This document shows, piece after piece, positions 9,926 to 22,429 of a stretch of 64,000 nucleotides of DNA. How positions within the stretch are numbered: the first letter of the stretch is position 1; each line of letters begins with the position of its first letter. The translations under genes were made by a program, and so were the position numbers. The notes beneath the pieces were generated by a model, which was not told the origin of the DNA, searched no databases, and saw only the letters and a program-made list of their open reading frames with translations. Origin of the DNA: Daphnia carinata (taxonomy: Eukaryota; Arthropoda; Branchiopoda; Diplostraca; Daphniidae). The stretch lies in contig NC_081339.1 in the NCBI RefSeq assembly GCF_022539665.2, forward strand, positions 6,448,367 to 6,512,366, written 5' to 3'.

Positions 9926-11513
9926 ATGTATAGCCCATGGAAAAGTAATATTTTGGGTGTTTTAATACGAGCATGGATGTTTAATTCGGGATACTACGAG
10001 TCGCTGTCTGATAGAGTGGAAATATCGACTCCTTTGAACTCATGGAAGCGCGGTAGAAACTTAAGCAAACCATGATGTTGATTTAATGTTTTGATTTCAC
10101 CTACTCACTATTTATTTCCAGTGGTTGAAGGTGTTTACTTACACCAGCGATCTCAATCTCCTTACGAAGGAGATGTCTTTCATGAGACTCTGACAGGGCT
10201 TCTTTTCTACACATATTTATTAAAATTAAATACCAATGTTTTGCAAGCAGTCTTCATATTGTGTGATGTCATTACAGCAATTGTATTGACAAAGGCAACA
10301 AGGTTATTTATTCAGGACATTGTAAGTATCACTTTGGTTTCCGTACTGTAAACATTTTATAATAGCTGAGATAAATTCTAGGTAAAAGACCAGCAGAACA
10401 AATTGAAAACTTATCATAAAGATGCAAAAAAAATTACTTTGAAGAAAGAAGAAGTTGCCAATGTTCCTCAGTATGTTACTGCTGCCTACCTACTAAATCC
10501 TTACATAGTATGCAGCTGTGTAGCTATGACGACAACAGTGTTTGCCAATTTGATTCTATCCTTAACACTGTTGGCCATGGCCAAGAGGTCCCGATTGCTA
10601 TCAACTTCTTGTCTTGCTCTTGCAGCTCACCAGAGTTTTTATCCAGTCATGCTTTTAGTTCCGATTGCTATAGCAACAGCCAAAGAGAAACAACTGCTCA
10701 AATCAGTCTGTTTGACAATCACCAGTTATGTATTTTTTACATCTTTGTTGATCTGGTTCTCCTACCTGTCGACAGGAAGCTGGCGGTTCATCGAATCGAC
10801 ATATGGTTGCATGTACGTTGTTTTATTTTTACTCGTGCTGTTCATTATACTCTACACATTCCTTTTTCAGATTGAAAGTGCCTGATTTGACGCCCAACAT
10901 TGGTCTCTTTTGGTACTTTTTCACCGAAATGTTTGACCATTTCCATCTCTTCTTTACCTACGTCTTCCAACTCAACCCTTTTATTTACGTTATTCCATTG
11001 GCCATACGTTTCGATGATAACGTTCCATTACTCAGCTTTACCTTGTGCGCGATTATGGCCATATTTAAATCATATCCGTCCATAGGGGATGTAGGCTTCT
11101 ACCTAGCTCTCTTGCCGCTGTGGAAGCATCTAGTTCCTTGTAAGTTCACTATACTTCCTAGTCGTTACGCCTTTAGTATAACAAAGTTTCGATTCAGTTT
11201 TCAGGCACTCTTTCATCGTTGGCTGCATCTTCTTGGTGACTTCAGTTCTTAGTCCAATCCTTTGGTATCTCTGGATATATACTGGTTCGGCCAATGCCAA
11301 TTTCTTTTTTGCCACTACCTTGGCGTTCGCAACCGCTCAGGTACGATATTATAATGAATTTTAGGAGAATGCCTAATATCGAACGAGATGTGTTTCCTAC
11401 AGATCTTTCTGCTGACGGACGTTCTATTTGCACAAGCAAAATATGACTACCATCTCAAACACGGTGTCGACTTAAAAATTAACGGAAAAGAAGGTATGCT
11501 AGTCTTGGAATGA
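9926..11513 (+). CDS. PIGU: GPI transamidase subunit PIG-U
   Basis: Six exons: 9926-10052, 10122-10321, 10382-10812, 10871-11139, 11198-11340 and 11403-11513, all in phase, giving 426 residues. PIG-U is a multi-membrane-spanning ER subunit of the complex that attaches GPI anchors to proteins. Recognisable blocks are VVEG...SPYEGDVFHET near residue 45, YLLNPY, the highly conserved KVPDLTPNIGLFWYFF segment, AIFKSYPSIGDV, and the C-terminal MLVLE. The length fits the family (about 435). The exon 5 acceptor was placed at 11197 because the next AG causes a frame shift. The ends of exon 2 and the start of exon 3 are the source of the PIGU fragments in the 2.2-kb array. The gene converges on the RING/cyclophilin gene, with about 230 bases between stops. 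Confidence 0.93.
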
Positions 11514-11744
11514 TGGCTAACTGTATATTATTCCAACAGCCAGTTGTTTGGTCAAAAACAATACAAGTTTAACACTTTGGTAATATTACTTTTCTCTCTA
11601 TTAACGACCCTACATGTTCACCAAATCATTGCAGATTTCCCCGCGTATTGTGGGTAGTATCTTGTATCATCATTAGTGTACGGGGTCTTGTATTAGTGTA
11701 AGGGATATGCATGAAAATGTTAGATTTTTCTGTGTCGAGTCTAT

Positions 11745-13380
11745 TCAGCCCAATTCAACTCCACAAGAGTGAATGACGACCCTGTTTTGGTTAAGATTAA
11801 GACGACTTATATTCTGGCATGTCTCGATGCCTCTATGAACGTAGCCAAAGACTGTGGTCATCTGGCTGCTATTGGGATGGTCACAGCAGATAACGGAGAA
11901 TTCTGAGCAGACGTACACCCCTTCTCCGGTTCTCCCGCGATGACGCATACGCAGTGCACCTTTAACCTCGTCTAAGGTAGAATGATCGGCTACGAAACGC
12001 TGAGATTTACCATCACACCACCCATTAGTCAACGAACTAGCACATCCGCTATCGTCCAACACAGTAACCAAATCTTCGGACTTCCCAGCAGTAAAGGATT
12101 CCCCATCTTTATTCTAAAAATGAAGACAAGCACATTAGTTATCTGAGAAATTTTGTTAAATGTAATTATTTACCATAAATACAGGACAGGACTTGTAAGA
12201 CAACCCTGTGGTACCCTTGCAGTAATCCATGAAGCGCTTACTCATCATGGGAGCCTCATCAAAGTTGAGGCGAAAAACTACTTTTGGCTGGATAATATTG
12301 TTTATTTTAAATTGCATATAGCACATATTGTGCTTTTGCCCGGAAGACGATTCTGTTTCGGTGGTTGACCAATCATCGTCAGAAGAGTCCCCAATGAATC
12401 TCAGATGTGACGGTATGAAGGATGCTTTCTGCTTGCTAGGTTTACCGTTCGTTGGTTCCTCCGCTTCGCATGCTTGATATCTTTCCTCATTTTGAGCTGC
12501 TTCTTCCCAGAGCTTTTCTTCCCTCATTTGAAACAGTATAAAAGTCAAAACCGAATGATATGAGCCAATACGAGGCCCATGAGGAGATTTGTTATTGAAA
12601 GCTAGAATCTTTTTCTCCAAAGCTTTGACACTGTAGTTAGTCCCATCATTCTTCTTTTTCAATGTTAGGCAGCACATAAAATTCTCTATATCAGATAAGC
12701 TTTTTCCAAGACTTTCAGCTGCATCAAGTTCTTCTTTAGAATATTTATGATCAGCCTCACACTTGGAATATGAAGCTAGGAGTTCCTCTAAATCCTGCTT
12801 ACAAAATGGATCTTCTAACAGAGACTGCAATATTGCAATCTTTTCATTGTTATCTTCTTCCTTTCGGGAAATGATATTCTCTATCAGTTTCAAAGCATCT
12901 TGAACCATTAACAGCTTTAACTGTACATCACGACGCTTTGCAATTGAATCAGCCCAGTTGTTCTTTGTATCTGCTAGCATTTGTTCAATGGTTTTCCTAA
13001 AAATAAATAATAAGCATAGAGAAATTAGAAAAAATTAAAATTTTTACCTTTGGGCCACCATTTTTTGAATTTTAGGCATAATGTAAAAGTTACTTGTCAT
13101 ATTATCCACTCCATTTTTTATTTTAGTCACATTACGGCAATATGGACATGTAACGAGTGAGGTTACAGCTTGCAACTAATTCGTAATTTGGCAGTAAGAT
13201 GCAGTAGAGTTACTAGTATTATGGAAATTCAGCTTTTGATACCTTTAAACATGTGACACAGCACGAATGAAAACATTCTAGCATTTTTGGTGTGCGATCG
13301 TCGGTATCATAGTACTCCATGCATATGCCGCAAACCAAAAAATCTTTTTCTTCGTCATCACTAATTGATTTGCAAGCCAT
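11745..13380 (-). CDS. RING / coiled-coil / cyclophilin-like protein (TRIMCyp-like)
   Basis: Four exons: 13243-13380, 13048-13175, 12174-12996 and 11745-12113, giving 485 residues with all phases consistent. The N terminus is a canonical RING-HC finger (CGIC...CFHSCCVTC...CPYC, residues about 17-61), suggesting ubiquitin-ligase activity. A charged helical region of about 180 residues follows, likely coiled-coil. The last 180 residues align with cyclophilin: VVFRLNFDEAP near the start of the domain, and VFGYVHRGIETC...VVIHSCGVEL at its end. The usual active-site arginine and the glutamine/phenylalanine block are not conserved, so isomerase activity is doubtful and a binding role is more likely. 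I see no B-box. The domain order RING, coiled coil, cyclophilin parallels the primate TRIM5-cyclophilin fusion. Substrate and role are unknown. Confidence 0.8.
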
Positions 13381-13594
13381 TTGAGGATAAATTGCGAGGG
13401 ACGCGAATAAAAAAAGGTTGAGAAAACTTGGCTATTATCTTCTTCTAATCATTTTTATCTTTACATGACAACTTGTTGGATTTGATAATTGCTTATCTGT
13501 TATGGCACTGCCCAGAAGTACGGCATCGTGCTGGTAGGTGCCTCTTGTGCTCAACCAAAAAAACCACAAACTAGGGCAAGCCGTTTTGCGTAGC

Positions 13595-14085
13595 GCCGTT
13601 CATCGCGCTAATGACGGAATGCACTAGCGCGCCAGTACGTGACAGCGCAATCACCGTTGGAATTTTGACTCAAAAACCTCCAAAAATTGACACTTATTGG
13701 AATTCGTTTAATATCACAGGATATACTAAAAAATGAATTCTGACTCCGAAAAATTTTTTTTTTCATTAAGTCAACCGTTTTTTTTAATACAATGAATATT
13801 CGTGACGCTGTCTTTTACTAGCGCGCCAGTACGCGCTGGCGTGCTATCAGCATGAATATTCGGTGCATTTCTAAAACGGATGACTTAATGGAAACAAATT
13901 CAATTTTCCCAGAATCAGAGTTCAACTTTGAGTATACTCTGTGCTTTTAAAAAAAATTTCCTATGAGTGCCAAATTTTGTAGATTTTTAGGGAAAATCCC
14001 CACGGTATTAGCGCTGGTTCCCAGTAGCGCGCCAGTACGGTTCAGTGTTAGCGCGATGCAGCACAAATATTCCGTGTATTTCAAA
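13595..14085. repeat. Fold-back palindrome with arms of about 240 bases
   Basis: A long imperfect inverted repeat centred near 13,833. TAGCGCGCCAGTACG occurs at 13625, 13819 and 14025, and the central copy runs straight into its own near-complement. The arms also pair through GAATATTC, the CATTAAGTCA..CCGTTTT block and the CTCTGATTC / GACTCCG region. This looks like a fold-back or MITE-type element. I could not find convincing target duplications. Confidence 0.7.
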
Positions 14086-15463
14086 AACAGAGCCGTGTTA
14101 AACTGATAATTATGCTTAGTTAAAACATAATTAAACCTTTTTGTGTTTTGTTCTATTCTGCCTATTTTGGAAGACTCGGATTGCTAGAATATGTTAACTT
14201 GTCATTAGAGGATTTACTACAAATCTGACCCGTAGATGGCGGTGACAGTGGCCAAAAAGAAAAAACCCGATTTTTGATTGGGGGGGGGGGGGGGGGGTAA
14301 AACGGATTCCCATAACAAACAACAAATGCCCATTGAACGTGGGCCTTAAGTGAGTCAAATACAAAATGTATTGCTTGAAAAAAAAAAAAGAATGTGCGGT
14401 TGACAATTAAAGACAATGATGCCCTGAAGGTTAACGATATGACAAACAAGATTTTTGTAAAGGAAATTGGAAGCTGTAAGAAGTTAGTCACGCGCCACGA
14501 GCATAGGAACAGCAACCTGCAGACGAGCATCAAATAAATAGACGAGGTAAACTTTTAGAAGTTCTGATTAAAGTTAAAATGGGGTATACCTTAAATATGT
14601 ACACTTAAGTGGAATTATCCTTTTCTGTTCACTGTGCAGATCGCTGAAGAACGGTACGACGAGTTTCGGTCTGTTAAAGAATAAGAAGTCCCTGTTTGAC
14701 GAGTTTTCTCATTGTCCATCGGTCGCCTGACAATTCGCACGAAAGTCCAACTGCCAGCATCGCCTTCGTTATTGACATCCATCTCTGATGATGGAATGAA
14801 TGCTGCTGATGAAGATCGCATCCTCCCTGTTTCCTTTTATGTCAGAAGGCCTTTTCATTAGTTTTGGCCGTAACTAATCGAAAGGGATTTTCCCAAATCA
14901 GCCTCAGGTAAAAAAAAAAAAAAAAAAGACAAAATGTTATGCTCTTCTCGTTCGTTCAATATATGGTGAATTTCCCCGTGACGAAACTATTGCAGTTAAA
15001 GCAGCCGTAAATTTTTTTTTTTGACGAAGCATTTCCGGGCATAACAAAACATAGAATTTCAAAGACAAGGTATCCCATTGCAGACGTCACGTTTGGCGTC
15101 GGCGGCACCAGGGGCCAGTCTTGCTCATTATTGTTTAGACTTCCTGATCACGCAATAGATTATTGTAAACAATCTTACGATACGCTAGTGACTAAAAACA
15201 TGTTTTTAAAATGTTTTAACATGTTAGGATTCATGTGATTGTTTGGTTGTTTGATAGATGGCAGGTTAAATGTTGCTGCTTAAAAAACAAACAAAAGAAA
15301 ACCTTTTAATGCCTTGGGATGATTTGATCCTTATCCTCCCACTAGCTATTGTCTAAATGTTTTAGTGTGTCATCGTGCAGAACGTGATCAACAGTGTCTT
15401 TGATCAACATTATCCAGTTATTTACATGTGATGCTAAAAGTTGGCCTTGCATAACAAGCTATC
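14086..15463. other. Non-genic interval before the first dioxygenase
   Basis: Contains an 18-base G run at 14280-14297, several A and T runs, and a 68-codon minus-strand frame (14615-14821) without recognisable features. I see no supportable gene. Confidence 0.5.
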
Positions 15464-16868
15464 ATGCCGGAGATTCCCGTTGTTGACCTGTCCAACATGG
15501 GTGAGTCTTACAATTTTCCTTGTTTTGAAATGTTATGAGAATCATGTTGCTAAACCAGTAACTAGGCAAGGACCTAGTAGCTTACGTCATTAGTATTTCG
15601 TCACTAGGGTATTTTCTTTTTCAAGTTCAACATTTACAATGACGTTCGAGTTGACTGAATATACCTGCAATTTAAGTGGTTTTATCCCATGGATAATTTT
15701 CTTTTGTAGAGTTACATCAAGGCCGCATCACGAAAGAATTAGATGAAGCATTCTTCACGGTCGGATTCGTCTATTTGAAAAATCACGGAGTAGATCAAAA
15801 GAAGGTTGTAATTCATTTTTTCGATTTACTGCTGGGTTTTAATGAATGTGAATACTGAAGCTTAGGTGGATAATGTGTTTGAAGCTTCTAGAACATTTTT
15901 CCAGCTGCCGGAAGACATCAAAAAAGGTTATCCTCGAGATAATGAGAGTTTCGACGGCTACACGGGGAGAGATCAGGAGATGTAATTTAATTTCATTTGT
16001 CTAGTAAATGGTTAGTTTTTAATGGTTTTCAATTTAGCTTGGAAGACAGCAGCATTCACGAAGTCCGTGAAGCTTACGACGTCACATCTCCAACTGGACT
16101 CTATCCCGACGACAGCGTTCCTCAATTCCGTCCAGCTGTTTGCGAATTGGCCCAATCACTTTGCCAGTTGACCATCAACTTGTTGAAATGCATGGCACTT
16201 GGCCTAGGTTGCATTTACAGATAACGTACAATTAGTTTAATTAAACAACTACAATCTGTGGATCGTTAGGATTAGACGAAGATTATCTAAGCAGCCGACA
16301 TCAGCACATATTTCATGGCGTGGATAAAAATGGAACGATATTACGTTGTCTTTACTATCCCTCATTAACTGGAGATGACATTCAGCCTGGTGTCGTCAGA
16401 TGTGGAGAGCACTCTGATTACGGCACAGTCACTTTTTTGCACCAAGATGATATGGGAGGATTAGAAGTACGTATATTTATTTTTAGTTGTTTATACCATT
16501 ATTACATTTTCATTCAGGTGTTGTCGGGAACTGAATGGGTGCCAGCCGATCCCATTCCCGGAGCTTTATTGGTAAATCTAGGAGATTTAATGCAATTTTG
16601 GACTTCAGATCGTTATCCTGCTACTGTACGCACCGTCATTGACTACTCTATAGAACACATTCAAATTGATATTTTCAATGGACAGGTTCATCGAGTTCGG
16701 ATACCTGAAATGGAAATACGTCGCCGTTCACCACGTCAGTCAATCGCATTTTTCGTGCAACCCGATAATGGCGTTATGATCTCTGCGCTGGACGGGTCGG
16801 AAACACATCCACCTGTTGAATCTTTGGCGTATTTGAAACTCCGCTTGTCAGAGACGTACAAGTATTAA
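15464..16868 (+). CDS. 2OG-Fe(II) dioxygenase, isopenicillin-N-synthase-like, paralogue 1
   Basis: Seven exons: 15464-15500, 15710-15804, 15866-15981, 16038-16207, 16270-16466, 16518-16625 and 16686-16868, giving 301 residues. The N-terminal DIOX_N part contains FFTVGFVYLKNHGVD. The jelly-roll core carries the iron ligands H-x-D in GEHSDYGT (exon 5) and the distal histidine at the start of exon 7 (VHRV), plus the 2-oxoglutarate-binding RxS in PRQSIAFF. The family uses 2-oxoglutarate and oxygen to oxidise small molecules; the substrate here is unknown. Intron phases match the four paralogues at 37-46 kb. The first donor and start follow those genes: each opens with MxxIPxxDL. Confidence 0.9.
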
Positions 16869-17544
16869 AATTTATCAAGAAATGAAAACGTAGGTTTTCC
16901 ATTCTTACTTGGCTTTATTATCGTGTCCACATTATTTTTAATCACCTTTAATTCTTTTTCCATTTCAGATAAAGTGTCTAAGCTTCAGTTTTTCGTTATC
17001 AGTAGGTAACCGCTATCGCTTTTCTTTTAGTACGTGAATGGCTATATAGCCAGACCAACCTGCGTGTATTATGTGGCAAACTGCCACAAGTACAGCTCAG
17101 CTCAGGTTTCGTTGCTATGTTTCCATGTGCTTCTAATTTTTTCTCCATATGGCTGTAATGAACTCATGCGTACCTTTCCTGTCAGAAATTTGAATATGCT
17201 CTATTCCTAGTCTAGTTCTGTTTTAAAGTGAAAAGCCAGTTGCCATTGCGTGTTAGTAGGTGTATGCTGCAACTGCGACCGACGTTTAAACAGATATCTG
17301 GTAAGAAGGGCAGTGCAACCCGCCCGTTTTACAGGTGGGAGTCGATTCCGAAGCAAACCTTGTAGACGGGTTTAAAATTTTTACTGCGGTCATGTCAGCC
17401 AATGAACAGTTTGTGGTGCTGAGAGGTCTATCGTCAAAAACATTAGCCATTTCCTGACCCTCCGCTACGGTTTGGACACATTTTCCAGTAGAACTGGTGC
17501 ACCTTCGCATAACATTGCAGGTCTTCTAGTGTTCATTGTTCATC
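16869..17544. other. Intergenic, no gene seen
   Basis: Spacer between the first dioxygenase and the nucleotide-sugar transporter. Only short frames; it probably includes the transporter's promoter and leader. Confidence 0.4.
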
Positions 17545-18911
17545 ATGAAAATGTTACCATCAGCGAGCGTTACCAAACTGCTAACTCCTTCAGTTATACG
17601 TTATGGCCTGTTACTATTGTTAACCGTCCAGGTATCCTTCCCCCTGTTTCATATTCAAATATTTTAAAATGTTAATCATCATTTTGATTGTTTATTTCTA
17701 GAATACGGCAACAGTTCTTTGCATGCGAGCGTCGATGATCAACGCTTCAGCAACCAATGAAAAATACGTAGTATCCACATTAGTGCTAACGATGGAAACA
17801 ATTAAAGTCGTGATCCTCCTCACTTTGATTGTGATCGTCGAATCGAACTGTTCCCTTTGTAAAACAGCGACGTTGTTGTACGAAGAAATAATATGCCGGC
17901 CGTACGATACGCTCCCGTTGGCCGTCCCGAGTTTCCTGTACGTCGTCCAGGATAATCTGATTGTTTATGCCTTATCGTGTGTCGACGCCACCACTTATCA
18001 AGTTAAGTCTTAAATGTTGGAATGTCGTTCTAATTTTGAGCGGTATTTAATTGATTATAGGTAACGTACCAATTAAGGATATTGACGACGGCCATATTCG
18101 CAAGGATATTGCTCAGTAAAATCATACCAGTAAAGAGATGGTTATCTCTCGTTCTGCTGATGCTTGGCGTGATTTTAACTCAGGTAAATTTAAACTGAAA
18201 CGCTGATATTGCTACGTTTCTAATAATTAAAATTCATAATCATAACACGAAATGCAGGTCCATTTTAGTAAAGATAGTGGGATTTTTAGTTTCCGAACTG
18301 GAAAAGAAGGTCCGGCGTACGTTTTCGGTCTGGTCTCTATTTTGTGCGCAACGTTGACCAGCGGTTTTGCCGGCGTTTACAATGAGAAGTTGATCAAAAA
18401 CGGACAACAACCTTTACTGCTAATCCGAAGCATTCAGCTAAGTGAGTACCGTTTAAATGTTCAATTAGAAGACACGTGAAAAATAGCTTTGCCCTTTTTT
18501 AGGTTTGTTTTGCATTTTCTTCGCATTCTTGGGTGTGCTGTTGAAGGATGGACAACTTGTCGTCGCACAAGGATATTTTTACGGTTACAGTCCGCTCGTT
18601 TGGCTGGTTGCTTCCATGCAGGTAATTGGGCGTGTATTATTTAAATTCAAAAACAAATACTAACTTTATTCATTGCGAAGGCAATGGGTGGTATAATTGT
18701 AGCTGGAACGATGAAATATGCCGACAATATTTTGAAAACGTTCGCCACTTCGATTTCTATCGTCATGTCGTGCATTTTTTCCTATTTTCTATTGGGTGAT
18801 GACAATTTAACAGCAACATTCATCGTTGGAACGTTAGCTATTTTATTGGCCACGTATCTGTATTCGGTGGCCACAGTTTCAGCTCAGCCAACTCAATCAA
18901 TAAAATCATAA
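17545..18911 (+). CDS. SLC35A-family nucleotide-sugar transporter
   Basis: Exons 17545-17631, 17702-18001, 18061-18183, 18258-18441, 18503-18621 and 18681-18911, all in phase, giving 347 residues. It is a Golgi or ER multi-pass antiporter that brings UDP-galactose, UDP-N-acetylglucosamine or CMP-sialic acid into the lumen in exchange for the nucleotide monophosphate. Signatures are [11 protein letters not shown] and [16 protein letters not shown] in the middle and the C-terminal [17 protein letters not shown] block typical of SLC35A1/A2/A3. About ten hydrophobic helices are visible. The exact sugar cannot be assigned by eye. It sits directly upstream of the glycosyltransferase cluster. Confidence 0.9.
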
Positions 18912-19023
18912 TGCCATTGATTTTGTTTTAGTAAAATGATTGTGAATCTTAGGAAAGGGCTGATTCGACATTGTTTCGAACAGTTGCGGCTAAATGCATC
19001 GCCACACCGTGGCAAGCATAAGC

Positions 19024-19067
19024 CCCTCCCTTCATTTCACGTAAGGACGTGCAACACGAAGGGAGGG
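19024..19067. other. Perfect 10-bp hairpin after the transporter gene
   Basis: CCCTCCCTTC pairs with GAAGGGAGGG 24 bases later, with a further ACGT/ACGT pairing inside the loop. It lies 113 bases after the transporter stop codon. No function is assigned. Confidence 0.4.
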
Positions 19068-19301
19068 ACTTGTTGCCCAGCTGTTAAAATTTAATAGCAA
19101 AAAACAGACTTTCAAGGTGTGTCTTACAGTGCAACGTCATCGAATGGCACATCTAACAAGCGGATAACGTTTGAAAACTGTCGTATTGGGAATGGTTTGT
19201 TCATCGCCAAGGTTCATCGCCAAGGCAGTTCAATTTATAAGCGCTTGTGTTGTCAGCATTGCAAACAAACTTTGGAGTTTGATGAGAAAAATTGCATCGA
19301 A

Positions 19302-20455
19302 ATGACGTGTCGCTTTCCCCGCCGATTGTCCTTTTCAGCCTTCATTGTTGGCACGATGCTAAGCTGCTTCCTGTTATCCAACACTATTTTTCAGCTATTT
19401 CAACGGTAACTTTACGTTTTCAATGTGAATAATTTTGTTTCCCAATGTACGATCGTTTTCGTTTAGGTTCATTATAAGTGAAGATGATGTTATGGACAGT
19501 TATACGTTTTACGATGATTCGACAATGAGACTGGCGTCGATCATTACATCGTGCCCAATATCATCCATTTTATCCGCTTCAAGAATTTCGAACTGAACTT
19601 CATTGATTACGTAGTACTTAAAGCTGCGATGCGTAATCACGGACCAGATAAATTCTATTACCACACGAATGTTAAAGACGCTAAATGCGAAGGTAAGTAT
19701 TGGGATTGGGTGAAAAAGGATAAAGAATTGTGGTCTCGAATCGTAGTCAAGTACCTCGAATTGCCAACGGAAATCTTTGGACAAAAACTGAGCGAAGGTT
19801 GGGGTTTGTTCCACGGCAGTGACATATCACGATTACGCATTATAAAAAAGTACGGAGGCATCTATTTGGATAATGACTGTTACGTTATCCAATCATTGAA
19901 CAAGTATCGCAAATTCGAATGTACCGTCAACTGGGATGAAAAACAATTTCTTGGCAATCAAGTCATCATCGCAAATAAAAACGCTCGTATCCTGCCACTA
20001 TGGCTAGATACTTATAAGGAATATCATTCTGACAGATGGTAAATCATTGCTATTATTTCTCACCTATAAACGCCTCAGATTCATACAATTGATTGCAAAG
20101 GTATTACAACGGTGGAGAGCGACCCACAGTGGAAATTTTGTATCATCACCCAGAATTGATTCACCGCGTGAAAGCCAATTTCGGAGCAGATACTGGGGTG
20201 TCGTCCAATGCCTATACGAACCCTAAAATGGACTGGCGTCGTTTAGATATCCTCCATTTGCTCATGGGACATCGCTCGTACAGTGCGTACATCATTCTTT
20301 TTTCTTTCTTCACTGCTATAGTAATTGAATTTATGCGAACTTTAGTGGATCCCAATTACAACAAAACACCTGTTTTCGATGAAAACACCATTCGCACTTA
20401 TCCGTATCCTTTCGGAGAAATGGCTCGCGAAGTTCTTGATCTGCCCCACCCCTGA
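19302..20455 (+). pseudogene. DXD glycosyltransferase copy A, one-base frame shift
   Basis: Four exons as in the intact copy C: 19302-19405, 19467-20038, 20101-20282 and 20346-20455. Exon 1 gives a short cytosolic tail and a membrane anchor, as expected of a type II Golgi enzyme. Exon 2 carries VPNIIHFIRFKNF and the DXD motif in GGIYLDNDCY, the nucleotide-sugar/metal site of the Gly_transf_sug (GT32-like) fold. Compared with copies B and C, one base is missing near 19516 (GATGATTCGAC against GATGGATTCGAC), which breaks the frame 50 bases into exon 2. Everything downstream is open, so the lesion is recent or a sequencing error. The last exon ends at PHP, slightly shorter than copy C. Confidence 0.8.
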
Positions 20456-21288
20456 AAATTCTATTGAAACAAACGAAGATCTAAACGCTAAGAGCAATTC
20501 GACAAACTTCCTGCTTGAAAAAATACAGAGCCTCATTAGTGTTTGCAAATGGTCTTCAACATTCCATGAATTTTTTGCTTAGTTGTTCAAATTCGCATCT
20601 GGATGACGGAAAGGAGCGGTTAATAGGGTCGTCCATTTTTATCTTCCCTACCTTTCCTCCACAAATTTCTGAAGGGAAGAGTAACCATCAATTTTCGTTT
20701 TCTTACATCTCCCCCTTTTGTTTCCACGTGCCCTACCTTACCTAGCCCCTTGCATTCTTCCTTTGAATCAGTTGACCTCAGACCACTCAAAGTGTTCAGG
20801 TGTGCTGCCATTGTGTCGCGTGATGCAATTAAGTTTGTGCTGTAATGCTTTTTACCGATGCATTTCTGACCCAATGCTTATCGCTTCAACGTTTTTGATT
20901 AGCGTGTTTTGCTGGAGTTCACATTGAAATTAAAACAAGCGAGAGGAATGCCATCGAGATGGTACTCCAGCTCCAGCAAATGGATTGGTACACGTTTACG
21001 AACATCAGCCCTTCCCTGAATATCACGATAGGTTTGAAACACGAAAACAATGGACGTTGGTACCCAGACGTCAGAGTTTTCGTAACAGGGAAAGCAGACG
21101 TTTAACGTGCGTGTGGCAACGCAGTTGAACAGAACATCTGCCAGCAAAGTAGATACCTGGGACGTCACCAACAGACGTCTGAACTTGGTTTTGAAACGTG
21201 CAACTAAGTTGGTAGTCACGATTAACACTGTGTACACCGTAGACGGTATTGTTGAGCCAATTTGTTGAACAAAACAATAGCAAAAATT
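20456..21288. other. Intergenic between glycosyltransferase copies A and B
   Basis: No supportable gene. Overlapping short frames on both strands lack family features. It probably contains the 3' end of copy A and the promoter of copy B. Confidence 0.4.
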
Positions 21289-22373
21289 ATGTGCCGTTTT
21301 CCTCGCCGATTGTCCTATTCAGCCCTGATTGTTGGTGCCATCTTTGGGTTTCTCGGCTTCTCGGTCATCAATAAATTGTCATTCAACCTGTAACACGTTT
21401 TCGATAATTCAAACATTTTTATTTCCCCCCCTTTTTTTTAAACGTTATGCATACAGGTACTTTGTAAGTGAAGCTGAGTTTATGGATACTTATACCTTTA
21501 CCGATGGATTCGACAATGCAACTGGTGTCGATCATTTCATCGTGCCGAACATCATCCATTTTATCCGCTTCAAGAATTTCGAGCTCAAATTTATGGACTA
21601 TGTGGTAGTCCTAGCGGCGATGCGCAACCACAGGCCCGACAAATTCTATTTCCACACGGACATAAAAGACGCTAAATGCGAAGGCAAGTATTGGGAATGG
21701 GTGAAAAAGGATCAAGATTTGTGGTCACGTATTGAAATCAAGTACCTGGAAGTGCCAACGGAAATCTTTGGGCAGCAACTCAGCGACGGTTGGAGGTTAT
21801 GGCACGGCAGTGACATATCGCGTATACGTATTATTAAAAAATACGGTGGCATCTACTTGGATAACGATTGTTTCGTTCTCAAATCACTGGACAAGTATCG
21901 CAAATTCGAATGTACCGTCAACTGGGACGAAGACAAAATTCTCGGCAATCAAGTCATCATTGCGAATAAGAACGCTCGCATTCTACCACTATGGCTAGAC
22001 ACTTACAAAGTGTATCGTTCGGACGAATGGTAAATTCCTTTTTATTTTTATCCTTGTCTAACGCATCGGCATAATGAAATGGATTGCAAAGGTATTACAA
22101 CGGAGGAGAGCGACCCACCGTGGAAATTTTGCATCCTCGTCCAGAAATAATTCACCGCACGAAAGGCGAATTCGGAACTGGCGACGGCTTGTCAACCAAT
22201 CTCTATTTGAAACCCGATTTCGCATGACGTCATTTAGACATGATTCATTTGCTCATCGGGCAACGCATTTTCTGTGAGTACCATTCTGCTGTTGACGTCG
22301 TTCTAGTCTGATGGGTCGATCGCAACATTTATAGGGGATCCCAATTACAACGCGACGCCCGTTTTCAAGTGAG
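21289..22373 (+). pseudogene. DXD glycosyltransferase copy B, nonsense and eroded 3' end
   Basis: Exons 1 (21289-21389) and 2 (21457-22029) are intact and in phase, with the membrane anchor, VPNIIHFIRFKNF and the DXD motif GGIYLDNDCF. Exon 3 starts at 22092, but a tryptophan codon conserved in A and C (DWRRLD) is TGA at 22225-22227. The last exon near 22340 retains DPNYN but stops early after PVF. A truncated enzyme lacking the C-terminal quarter could be made; I judge it a pseudogene. Confidence 0.75.
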
Positions 22374-22409
22374 TCCATCATTCTTTTTTCTTTCTTTATT
22401 GCCATAGTA

Positions 22410-22429
22410 AGGTTAGGTTAGGTTAGGTT
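22410..22429. repeat. Short TTAGG tract
   Basis: Four head-to-tail copies of AGGTT, the arthropod telomere unit. It is too short to imply a former telomere. Confidence 0.5.

Noticed and set aside
14162-14533. 123-codon minus-strand frame
   Set aside because: It spans an 18-base G run and an A run, shows no domain, and has no splice support.
22410-22429. Interstitial telomere marking a chromosome fusion
   Set aside because: Only four AGGTT repeats are present, which is within chance for this sequence.
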